64,000 bases of DNA, from NCBI RefSeq assembly GCF_013386765.1, contig NZ_JACARE010000037.1, forward strand, positions 21,477 through 85,476. Direction: 5' to 3'. Numbering within the stretch: the first letter of the stretch is position 1; each line of letters starts with the position of its first letter. Source of the DNA: Pseudomonas yamanorum. GTDB lineage: Bacteria; Pseudomonadota; Gammaproteobacteria; Pseudomonadales; Pseudomonadaceae. Position numbers and translations under genes: made by a program. The notes beneath the pieces were generated by a model. The model did no database searches, was not told the DNA's origin, and saw only the letters and a list, made by a program, of their open reading frames with translations. This document shows, piece by piece, positions 44,807 through 51,773 of the stretch.

Positions 44807-44995
44807 AGTAATGATGTCCTCGGTCTTTCGGCGCTACTGGCGCGGTACGGACCTTTCCTCAATGTTTTTCCGACCACGATCCCTGTCTGCCGGATAACTG
44901 CTTCTGGTGCTTTACGCTGCACACCCGGGCCAGTTGCCAACCCTCTGAACCGTTAAGGCCGGTTCATCGCTGCCTGTTCTTGAAGCGGTTTGAAA

Positions 44996-45100
44996 CTAAA
45001 GAGCGTCGGCATCCTTGCCGGTGTTGCCTGGCATCCCTGCCATCGCTTCGATGGCGTCCTTGCCGGTGTTGCGTAACGTCCTTGTCTTCCTTGGCAGCAT
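44996..45100 (-). CDS. candidate leader peptide upstream of the holin
   Basis: 34 codons: MLPRKTRTLRNTGKDAIEAM... and ending NTGKDADAL, with NTGKDA occurring twice. GGAGG lies 8 nt before the ATG. It falls between the predicted operon promoter and the leader terminator. Two direct DNA repeats (CCTTGCCGGTGTTGC near 45012 and 45057) account for the peptide repeat. No homology recognised; it may be non-coding. Confidence 0.35.
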   Translation of the reverse strand: MLPRKTRTLRNTGKDAIEAMAGMPGNTGKDADAL

Positions 45101-45142
45101 CCTTGCCGCCTCCACCAGGCCTTCTTGGCTGGCTTGAGACGG

Positions 45143-45171
45143 AGAATATGCATGTATGCATATACAGTCAA
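45143..45171 (-). promoter_or_regulatory. predicted promoter of the tailocin lytic operon
   Basis: On the minus strand -35 TTGACT (45171-45166) and -10 TATTCT (45148-45143) with 17-bp spacing. The spacer itself is GTATATGCATACATGCA, so operator-like ATGCAT units lie inside the promoter where a repressor would block RNA polymerase. Confidence 0.65.
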
Positions 45172-45219
45172 TGCACAAATGCATTTATTTTTACTCGATG
45201 TATGCATGAATGCATTCAT
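45148..45219. promoter_or_regulatory. cluster of ATGCAT-type operator repeats
   Basis: Units ATGCATGTATGCAT (45148-45161), ATGCACAAATGCAT (45171-45184) and TGAATGCATTCA (a perfect 12-bp palindrome at 45207-45218) are spaced over 72 bp across the predicted lytic promoter. Similar TGCAT units flank the start of the repressor gene at 46031-46131. Confidence 0.6.
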
Positions 45220-45258
45220 AGCCTTATAGGTACGGGGTTTGGTGGTTTTGCGCAGGCG

Positions 45259-45286
45259 AAAAAAAGCCCGCTCATTGGCGGGCTTT
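45259..45286 (-). terminator. terminator of the repressor gene
   Basis: On the minus strand AAAGCCCGCCAATGAGCGGG continues CTTTTTTTCG; it lies 17 bp after the repressor stop and isolates the repressor from the lytic operon. Confidence 0.88.
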
Positions 45287-45302
45287 GTCTTACGCAGAAG
45301 GA

Positions 45303-46037
45303 TCAGCGGGCGTACATGCCCCACCAGAAGACGTGACCGAGGATGCTGATCTGCTCTTCCTGGATGTCCTGGAAACTGTAGTCCTCATCCGGGTGTTCAT
45401 CACGGTTGAAGCTGCGCAGGCGAATCCCGGAAGGCAGGCGATAGAGCTGTTTCACCCGCAGCTGGCCGTTGTGGTTGATGGCATACAAATCGCCGTCGAC
45501 GATGTCACCAATCCCACACTTGCCGGCGTTGACGCCTACGGTCGCGCCGTCACGCAGCACCGGCAACATACTGTTGCCGCGCACCGTCACGCACTTGGCC
45601 TGGTCGAACTGCACACCGTTATGCCGCAGGCTGCGCTTGCCGAATCGCAGGCTGGCCTTCTCGCTTTCCTCGATGACGAATCTTCCTGATCCAGCAGCCA
45701 ATTCAACCTCGCGCAGAAAGGGGATCGACACCTCGTCATCATTAACGGGTGTGTCGTCGTCCCACAGGCTTATGTCCTTGAGTTCCGAATGCATCGGGTC
45801 GCGCTCCTCCAACCGCGCCGGCACCAGCGCCGCGCGCCCGCGCAACTGATCGGTGCTGACCTGGAAGTAATCGGCGATGCGCGAGATGTGCTTGTCCGAC
45901 GGATCAACGATCTTGCCGCTGAGGATCCGGGACAGCGTGGATTGAGGCACGCCGGTACGCCGGTGAAGCTCCGTGGGGGAGATCCGGTCGCGGTCCAGCA
46001 GCTCTCTTAAGACGATAGAAACGTTGCGTTTTTGCAT
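45303..46037 (-). CDS. LexA-like XRE/S24 repressor of the tailocin locus
   Basis: 244 residues. N-terminal Cro/CI-type HTH (SPTELHRRTGVPQSTLSRILSGK) and a C-terminal S24 peptidase domain with the Ser nucleophile in RGNSMLPVLRDG and the Lys in LRVKQLYR. The hinge has LAAGSGRF, whose Ala-Gly is the usual self-cleavage bond. The start at 46037 (MQKRNV) is preferred; an extension to 46073 runs into the operator region. As with PrtR and CI, RecA filaments should trigger cleavage and release the tailocin operon. No PrtN-type activator gene is present. Confidence 0.9.
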   Translation of the reverse strand: MQKRNVSIVLRELLDRDRISPTELHRRTGVPQSTLSRILSGKIVDPSDKHISRIADYFQVSTDQLRGRAALVPARLEERDPMHSELKDISLWDDDTPVNDDEVSIPFLREVELAAGSGRFVIEESEKASLRFGKRSLRHNGVQFDQAKCVTVRGNSMLPVLRDGATVGVNAGKCGIGDIVDGDLYAINHNGQLRVKQLYRLPSGIRLRSFNRDEHPDEDYSFQDIQEEQISILGHVFWWGMYAR

Positions 46038-46131
46038 AACGCGGATAGTGCAGGCAGTTTTGATGCTTGGCAAATGCTAATTTGCATATTTTATGCGTTA
46101 TCGGTGAGTTTTAATGTCTCTCATGCATAAC
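46031..46131. promoter_or_regulatory. operator-like repeats upstream of the repressor gene
   Basis: TTTGCATAAC (46031-46040), TTTGCATATTTTATGC (46081-46096, an inverted pair) and CATGCATAAC (46122-46131) recur in the space between the repressor and the divergent Cys-repeat gene, as expected for autoregulation. Confidence 0.55.
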
Positions 46132-46252
46132 CTCCCTATACAGCCGCGGAACTTCTGCGCAAAACGATGTCAATTTGATATCTCGGCGAAATACTCGTCG
46201 AGATTGAATCATTCAGCGCCAGGCTGCGTCCGGGTAAACCAAGGAAGAAGCA

Positions 46253-46678
46253 ATGAGATTCGTGCTTGCGATGCTGTTGATGTTCAGCGGTTACACCTTC
46301 GCCAACTGCTCCAACATTACTGACTCTGATCAGCGTAACTACTGCAATGCCAAAGAAAACGGGAGCAGTTGCTCCTACATCAGCGACAGTGATTTGCGTG
46401 CAGCTTGCAACGCGGAAATGAGCGGGAGTTCGTGCTCCAACATCAGCGACTCTGATCAGCGAAATTACTGCAATGCCAAGCAAAGCGGCAGCAGTTGCTC
46501 CTACATCAGCAACTCCGATCTGCGTGCCGCCTGCAATGCAGAGGTGGGCGGAAGTTCTTGCAGCTATATCAGCGACAGCGATCAGCGAGCTTTTTGCAAC
46601 GCCAAGCAGAGCGGCAGCAGTTGCAGCTATATCAGCGACAGTAATCTGCGCACACAGTGTGACTCCATGAAGCGCTGA
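46253..46678 (+). CDS. Secreted protein of six 21-residue cysteine repeats (unrecognised)
   Basis: 141 residues: a signal peptide (MRFVLAMLLMFSGYTFA) and then six tandem 21-residue units with the pattern C-S-Y/N-I-S-D-S-D-Q/L-R-x-x-C-N-A-K/E-x-x-G-S-S. Units alternate between a QR..CNAK type and an LR..CNAE type, so the true period is 42 residues. Each unit has two cysteines, so disulfides are likely outside the cytoplasm. AAGGAAG precedes the ATG. It is divergent from the tailocin repressor and shares its 215-bp control region, but nothing else links the two. I do not recognise a family. Confidence 0.8.
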   Translation: MRFVLAMLLMFSGYTFANCSNITDSDQRNYCNAKENGSSCSYISDSDLRAACNAEMSGSSCSNISDSDQRNYCNAKQSGSSCSYISNSDLRAACNAEVGGSSCSYISDSDQRAFCNAKQSGSSCSYISDSNLRTQCDSMKR

Positions 46679-46688
46679 TGCGTTGAAA

Positions 46689-46765
46689 GGGAGCTTGCCC
46701 ACGCGGGGGCGCAGAGGGGTCCCCAAAAAAGGGACTGCTGCGCAGCCCAACGGGAGCAAGCTCCC
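46689..46765. repeat. inverted repeat (GAGCTTGC class)
   Basis: GGGAGCTTGC (46689-46698) and GCAAGCTCCC (46756-46765) flank a second smaller inverted repeat around GGGTCCCCAAAAAAGGGAC. The arm resembles the GGCGAGGGAGCTTG sequence at the right end of the window, a second REP class. It may also end transcription of the Cys-repeat gene. Confidence 0.65.
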
Positions 46766-46952
46766 TCGCCACAGTTACAATGTTCATCCTGAACCAGCTG
46801 GCAATAGGCACCTCCCTCCGTTTAGTTTTTACCTATCCGTTTGTGAACTGCGAAGCCCCGACCTCGCGTGTTAACCTTGCGCCCATTGCAAAAAATGCTG
46901 GGCCAAGCGCCCCCTTTGCCCCATCACTTTCAACGAATTTGCCAACTATCCA

Positions 46953-49544
46953 ATGAGTAAAAACACCTCCGATCTGTCCTCCCACACCCCGATGATGCAG
47001 CAGTACTGGCGCCTGAAAAACCAGCACCCTGATCAGTTGATGTTCTACCGCATGGGCGACTTCTACGAGATCTTCTATGAAGACGCGAAGAAGGCCGCCA
47101 AGTTGCTGGACATCACCCTGACCGCGCGCGGGCAGTCGGCCGGGCAGGCGATTCCGATGTGTGGGATTCCTTACCATTCGTTGGAAGGCTATCTGGTCAA
47201 GCTGGTTAAGCTGGGCGAGTCGGTGGTGATCTGTGAGCAGATCGGCGACCCGGCCACCAGCAAGGGCCCGGTGGAACGCCAGGTGGTGCGCATCATTACC
47301 CCGGGCACGGTGAGTGATGAAGCACTGCTGGATGAGCGTCGCGATAACCTGATCGCTGCGGTATTGGGGGACGAACGCCTGTTCGGCCTGGCGGTGCTGG
47401 ATATCACCAGTGGCAACTTCACGGTGCTGGAGATCAAGGGCTGGGAGAACCTTCTGGCAGAGCTGGAGCGCGTCAATCCGGTGGAACTGATGATTCCAGA
47501 TGACTGGCCAAAGGACCTGCCGGCGGAACGTCGTCGTGGGACCAAGCGCCGCGCGCCGTGGGATTTCGAGCGTGATTCGGCGCTGAAAAGCCTGTGCCAG
47601 CAGTTCTCCGTGCAAGACCTCAAGGGCTTTGGTTGCGAAACCCTGACCCTGGCCATCGGCGCCGCCGGTTGCCTGCTCAGCTACGCCAAGGAAACCCAGC
47701 GTACCGCCCTGCCACACCTGCGCAGCCTGCGGCATGAACGCCTGGACGACACCGTGGTGCTGGATGGCGCCAGCCGTCGTAACCTGGAGTTGGACACCAA
47801 CCTGGCCGGCGGGCGCGATAATACCCTGCAATCGGTGGTCGACCGTTGCCAGACCGCCATGGGCAGCCGCCTGCTGACCCGCTGGCTGAACCGTCCGCTG
47901 CGGGATTTGACGGTGCTGCAAGCCCGCCAAACCTCTATTACTTGCCTGCTGGACCGCTACCGCTTTGAAAAGCTGCAACCGCAGCTCAAGGAAATCGGCG
48001 ACATCGAGCGGATCCTCGCGCGGATCGGCCTGCGTAACGCACGGCCCCGTGACCTGGCGCGCCTGCGGGACGCGCTGGGCGCCCTGCCGCAACTGCAAGC
48101 GGCGATGACCGAACTGGAAGCGCCGCACCTGCAACAGCTGGCCGTCACCACCAGCACCTACCCGGACCTGGCGGCCTTGCTGGAAAAAGCCATCATCGAC
48201 AACCCGCCCGCGATCATCCGTGACGGTGGCGTGTTGAAGACCGGTTACGACACCGAGCTGGACGAACTGCAATCCCTGAGCGAGAACGCCGGGCAGTTCC
48301 TGATCGACCTGGAAGCCCGTGAAAAAGCCCGTACGGGCCTGGCCAACCTGAAAGTCGGCTACAACCGTGTGCATGGCTACTTTATCGAGTTGCCAAGCAA
48401 GCAGGCCGAGCAGGCGCCGATCGACTACCAGCGCCGCCAGACCCTCAAGGGCGCCGAGCGCTTTATCACCCCGGAACTGAAAGAGTTCGAGGACAAAGCG
48501 CTGTCAGCGAAAAGCCGCGCCCTGGCTCGGGAGAAGATGCTCTACGAAGCGTTGCTGGAAAGCTTGATCGACAAGCTGGCGCCGTTGCAGGACACCGCCG
48601 CCGCCCTGGCCGAACTGGATGTGTTGAGCAACCTGGCCGAGCGCGCCCTGAACCTTGACCTGAACTGCCCGCGGTTTGTCAGCGAGCCGTGCATGCGCAT
48701 CGTGCAAGGCCGCCACCCGGTGGTGGAGCAGGTTCTGACCACGCCGTTCGTCGCCAACGACCTGTCGCTGGACGACGACACCCGCATGCTGGTGATCACC
48801 GGTCCGAACATGGGCGGTAAATCCACCTACATGCGCCAGACCGCGTTGATCGTGTTGCTGGCCCATATCGGCAGCTTCGTGCCGGCGGCCAGTTGCGAGT
48901 TGTCCCTGGTGGACCGCATCTTCACCCGGATCGGTTCCAGTGATGACCTGGCTGGTGGCCGTTCGACCTTTATGGTGGAGATGAGCGAAACCGCCAACAT
49001 CCTGCACAACGCCACCGAGCGCAGCCTGGTGCTGATGGACGAAGTGGGACGCGGCACGAGCACCTTCGACGGGCTGTCCCTGGCGTGGGCCGCAGCCGAG
49101 CGGTTGGCGCACCTGCGGGCGTATACGCTGTTCGCGACGCACTACTTCGAGCTGACCGTGCTGCCGGAAAACGAGCCGTTGGTGGCCAACGTTCACCTCA
49201 ATGCCACCGAGCACAACGAGCGCATCGTATTCCTGCACCACGTGCTGCCCGGCCCGGCGAGCCAGAGTTACGGCCTGGCCGTAGCGCAGTTGGCGGGTGT
49301 GCCGGCGGACGTGATCACCCGCGCCCGCGAGCACCTGAGCCGCCTGGAAGAAACCGCCCTGCCCCACGAGCTTCCCGTGGCCAGCCCGGCCAAAGCCAGC
49401 AACAAACCGAGCACGCCGCACCAGAGCGACATGTTCGCCAGCCTGCCTCATCCAGTACTGGATGAGTTGGCTAAACTTGACCTGGACGACTTGACGCCGC
49501 GAAAAGCGCTCGAAATGTTATATGCACTTAAGACTCGGATATAA
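46953..49544 (+). CDS. mutS: DNA mismatch repair protein MutS
   Basis: 863 residues. Mismatch-binding N-terminus with the Phe-x-Glu motif (FYRMGDFYEIFYED), core and clamp domains, Walker A GPNMGGKSTYMRQ from about residue 617, and Walker B LVLMDEVGRGTSTFDG. Marks the left-hand border of the tailocin insertion locus. A short C-terminal tail (DLTPRKALEMLYALK) is the tetramerisation region. Confidence 0.98.
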   Translation: MSKNTSDLSSHTPMMQQYWRLKNQHPDQLMFYRMGDFYEIFYEDAKKAAKLLDITLTARGQSAGQAIPMCGIPYHSLEGYLVKLVKLGESVVICEQIGDPATSKGPVERQVVRIITPGTVSDEALLDERRDNLIAAVLGDERLFGLAVLDITSGNFTVLEIKGWENLLAELERVNPVELMIPDDWPKDLPAERRRGTKRRAPWDFERDSALKSLCQQFSVQDLKGFGCETLTLAIGAAGCLLSYAKETQRTALPHLRSLRHERLDDTVVLDGASRRNLELDTNLAGGRDNTLQSVVDRCQTAMGSRLLTRWLNRPLRDLTVLQARQTSITCLLDRYRFEKLQPQLKEIGDIERILARIGLRNARPRDLARLRDALGALPQLQAAMTELEAPHLQQLAVTTSTYPDLAALLEKAIIDNPPAIIRDGGVLKTGYDTELDELQSLSENAGQFLIDLEAREKARTGLANLKVGYNRVHGYFIELPSKQAEQAPIDYQRRQTLKGAERFITPELKEFEDKALSAKSRALAREKMLYEALLESLIDKLAPLQDTAAALAELDVLSNLAERALNLDLNCPRFVSEPCMRIVQGRHPVVEQVLTTPFVANDLSLDDDTRMLVITGPNMGGKSTYMRQTALIVLLAHIGSFVPAASCELSLVDRIFTRIGSSDDLAGGRSTFMVEMSETANILHNATERSLVLMDEVGRGTSTFDGLSLAWAAAERLAHLRAYTLFATHYFELTVLPENEPLVANVHLNATEHNERIVFLHHVLPGPASQSYGLAVAQLAGVPADVITRAREHLSRLEETALPHELPVASPAKASNKPSTPHQSDMFASLPHPVLDELAKLDLDDLTPRKALEMLYALKTRI

Positions 49545-49686
49545 CGCAGACGCTTGCAAGCTGGTAGACTCTCGCGCGGTTTGGGATGCTGCGGGCTTTT
49601 AGCCTGGCCTGCAGACTATCGCTCCCGAACCTCGCGAGCCCTGCCACAAAGGGTTTCGCTGCCGCCGCCTGAGGAGAAAATTAGAA

Positions 49687-50010
49687 ATGACCTTCGTCGT
49701 CACCGACAACTGCATCAAGTGCAAGTACACCGACTGCGTAGAAGTGTGTCCGGTGGACTGCTTCTACGAAGGCCCGAATTTCCTGGTCATCCACCCGGAC
49801 GAGTGCATTGACTGCGCCCTGTGTGAGCCAGAATGTCCGGCCGTCGCGATTTTCTCCGAGGACGAAGTCCCGGCAGAGATGCAGGAATTTATTCAGTTGA
49901 ACGTTGAGCTGGCGGAAATCTGGCCGAATATCACTGAGCGCAAAGACCCGATGCCGGATGCGGCAGAGTGGGATGGCAAAAAAGGCAAGATTGCAGACCT
50001 CGAGCGCTGA
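49687..50010 (+). CDS. fdxA: 7Fe-8S ferredoxin FdxA
   Basis: 107 residues, Azotobacter-type seven-iron ferredoxin: CIKCKYTDCVEVCPVDCF for the [3Fe-4S]/[4Fe-4S] pair and CIDCALCEPECP for the second site. GGAG precedes the ATG. In Pseudomonas it sits between mutS and the regulatory RNA gene rsmZ, as here. Confidence 0.96.
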   Translation: MTFVVTDNCIKCKYTDCVEVCPVDCFYEGPNFLVIHPDECIDCALCEPECPAVAIFSEDEVPAEMQEFIQLNVELAEIWPNITERKDPMPDAAEWDGKKGKIADLER

Positions 50011-50027
50011 TCGCGTCGATGCCCTCC

Positions 50028-50051
50028 AAAAGGCCCCTTGCGGGCCTTTTT
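50028..50051 (+). terminator. intrinsic terminator of fdxA
   Basis: AAAAGGCCCC-TTGC-GGGCCTTTTT (one unpaired C), 18 bp past the stop. Confidence 0.88.
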
Positions 50052-50089
50052 GCATTTCTGCGGGGCGGGTTTCACTTTTCTACAGGCAA

Positions 50090-50220
50090 AAAAAAGGGGC
50101 GGTATGACCCGCCCACATTTTTTCCCTAGTCCCTGTGTTCCTTTTCATCGTCCTGATGAATCGCATCCTGCGAGGTTCCCTGAATCATCGTTCCGTGATG
50201 ACTGTGTCAATCCGTGGACA
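50090..50220 (-). ncRNA. rsmZ: small regulatory RNA RsmZ
   Basis: About 131 nt on the minus strand. The 5' end TGTCCACGGATTGACA folds into a stem with GGA in the loop; eight GGA motifs follow (ACGGAA, AGGGAAC, CAGGATG, CAGGACG, AAGGAAC, AGGGACT and AGGGAAA among them). It ends in the terminator GGGCGGGTCATACCGCCC followed by T8. A -10 TAAGAT lies at 50229-50234 and a GacA box about 180 bp upstream. RsmZ sequesters RsmA/RsmE and so relieves translational repression in the Gac/Rsm pathway. Its place beside fdxA is the conserved one in Pseudomonas. Ends are estimated by eye. Confidence 0.9.
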
Positions 50221-50392
50221 CAGGGCTGATCTTAGAGAGTTCCCGGGGAAGTTCAACGGGATCCAAATCGCTGGACTACAGGTTTCGATGTTCAGACACG
50301 AATAAATAATTGTTATATTTCAATTAGATAGAATTATAGACGGCCGATTCGAGACGTCCGCACCAGCGAAAAAACCCAAACGCTTACGAAAA

Positions 50393-50410
50393 AGTAAGTG
50401 AATGCTTACA
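50393..50410 (-). promoter_or_regulatory. GacA upstream activating sequence of rsmZ
   Basis: On the minus strand TGTAAGCATTCACTTACT, matching the 18-bp GacA box TGTAAG-N6-CTTACA with one mismatch. It is centred about 180 bp before the rsmZ start, the distance known for GacA-controlled rsm genes; the AT-rich stretch between (50300-50340) fits H-NS family/IHF binding. Confidence 0.85.
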
Positions 50411-50463
50411 CCAGCAATTACGCAAAAGGGTAACAAGCGCATCCTGCGTGTTCGCCAGACAAG

Positions 50464-50493
50464 AAAAAGCCCCGACGCAGTCGAGGCTTTTTT
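50464..50493 (-). terminator. intrinsic terminator of apbC
   Basis: On the minus strand AAAAAAGCCTCGACTGCGTC continues GGGGCTTTTT; 14 bp past the apbC stop. Confidence 0.85.
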
Positions 50494-50506
50494 CCCATCG
50501 GGTGGG

Positions 50507-51601
50507 TCAGTCGTCGCTGACAGTGATGGTCGGCATCGCCTGGGCCGCGGCTTCCTGCAGGACGATTCGTGCGCCTACGTGACGGGCCAGTTCCTGGTAG
50601 ACCATGGCAATCTGGCCGTCGGGCTCGGCGACGACCGTCGGCTTGCCGCCGTCAGCCTGCTCACGAATCCCCATGGACAGGGGCAACGACGCCAGCAGTT
50701 CAACCCCGTACTGGGTAGCCAGCTTCTCGCCGCCACCTTCACCGAACAGATGCTCGGCGTGGCCGCAGTTGGAGCAGATGTGCACCGCCATGTTTTCCAC
50801 GACGCCCAGCACCGGGATGTTCACCTTGCGGAACATCTCCACGCCCTTGCGGGCATCCAGCAGCGCCAGGTCCTGCGGCGTGGTGACGATCACCGCGCCA
50901 GCCACCGGCACTTTCTGCGCCAGGGTCAACTGGATATCGCCGGTGCCTGGGGGCATATCGATCACCAGGTAGTCCAGGTTACCCCAGTCGGTCTGGGTGA
51001 CCAGTTGCAGCAAGGCGCCGGAAACCATCGGGCCGCGCCACACCATTGGCGTGTTGTCATCGGTCAGGAAGGCCATGGACATCACTTCAACACCATGGGA
51101 CTCGATCGGCACGAACCATTTCTGGTCCTTGATCTTCGGCCGGGTGCCTTCGGCGATGCCGAACATCACGCCTTGGCTCGGGCCATAAATGTCGGCGTCG
51201 AGAATGCCGACGCGTGCGCCTTCGCGGGCCAGAGCCAGCGCCAGGTTGGCCGCGGTGGTGGATTTGCCCACGCCACCCTTGCCGGAGGCCACGGCCACCA
51301 CGTTCTTGACGTTGGCCAGGCCCGGGATCTGCGCCTGGGCCTTGTGCGGGGCGATCACGCACTGGATGTCGACCTTGGCCGAACTGACGCCGTCCAGGCC
51401 TTCAATAGCCATTTGCAGCATCTGCGCCCAGCCGCTCTTGAACAGGCCTGCGGCGTAGCCCAGCTCAAGCTGGACCGAAACCTTGTCACCCTGCACGTCG
51501 ATGGCGCGTACGCACCCGGCGCTGACCGGGTCCTGGTCCAGGTAAGGGTCGGTGTATTGGCGAAGAACGGCTTCCACCGCTGCGCGATTGACGGCGCTCA
51601 T
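50507..51601 (-). CDS. apbC: Iron-sulfur cluster carrier ATPase ApbC/Mrp
   Basis: 364 residues. N-terminal DUF59/MIP18-like domain (about 1-85), then a deviant Walker A SGKGGVGKSTTAANLA and the CxxC motif HICSNCGHAEHLFGEGGG that binds a transferable [4Fe-4S] cluster. Divergent from metG with a 172-bp spacer. Confidence 0.95.
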   Translation of the reverse strand: MSAVNRAAVEAVLRQYTDPYLDQDPVSAGCVRAIDVQGDKVSVQLELGYAAGLFKSGWAQMLQMAIEGLDGVSSAKVDIQCVIAPHKAQAQIPGLANVKNVVAVASGKGGVGKSTTAANLALALAREGARVGILDADIYGPSQGVMFGIAEGTRPKIKDQKWFVPIESHGVEVMSMAFLTDDNTPMVWRGPMVSGALLQLVTQTDWGNLDYLVIDMPPGTGDIQLTLAQKVPVAGAVIVTTPQDLALLDARKGVEMFRKVNIPVLGVVENMAVHICSNCGHAEHLFGEGGGEKLATQYGVELLASLPLSMGIREQADGGKPTVVAEPDGQIAMVYQELARHVGARIVLQEAAAQAMPTITVSDD

Positions 51602-51773
51602 GGGCTACTCCCGAAAAAAGACTGGCTAAAACAGGCGGCTATCCTAACCGTTCCAGCGCCCCAGCGGCACGCTTTCGGCCGACGGGAAAATCCTGAAACA
51701 GCCGCACGGGGTGAAATAAATTTCCCGGCGCTTTATAGTGGCCGACCTCCGTTTCATCAAGTAGCCGAGCCCC

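Noticed and set aside
46304..46675. Possible CRISPR array
   Set aside because: The 63-bp repeats are contiguous, coding and without spacers; they are protein repeats.
19983..46952. Integrated, intact prophage with att sites
   Set aside because: No integrase, no head genes and no obvious direct repeat at the pncC and mutS borders.
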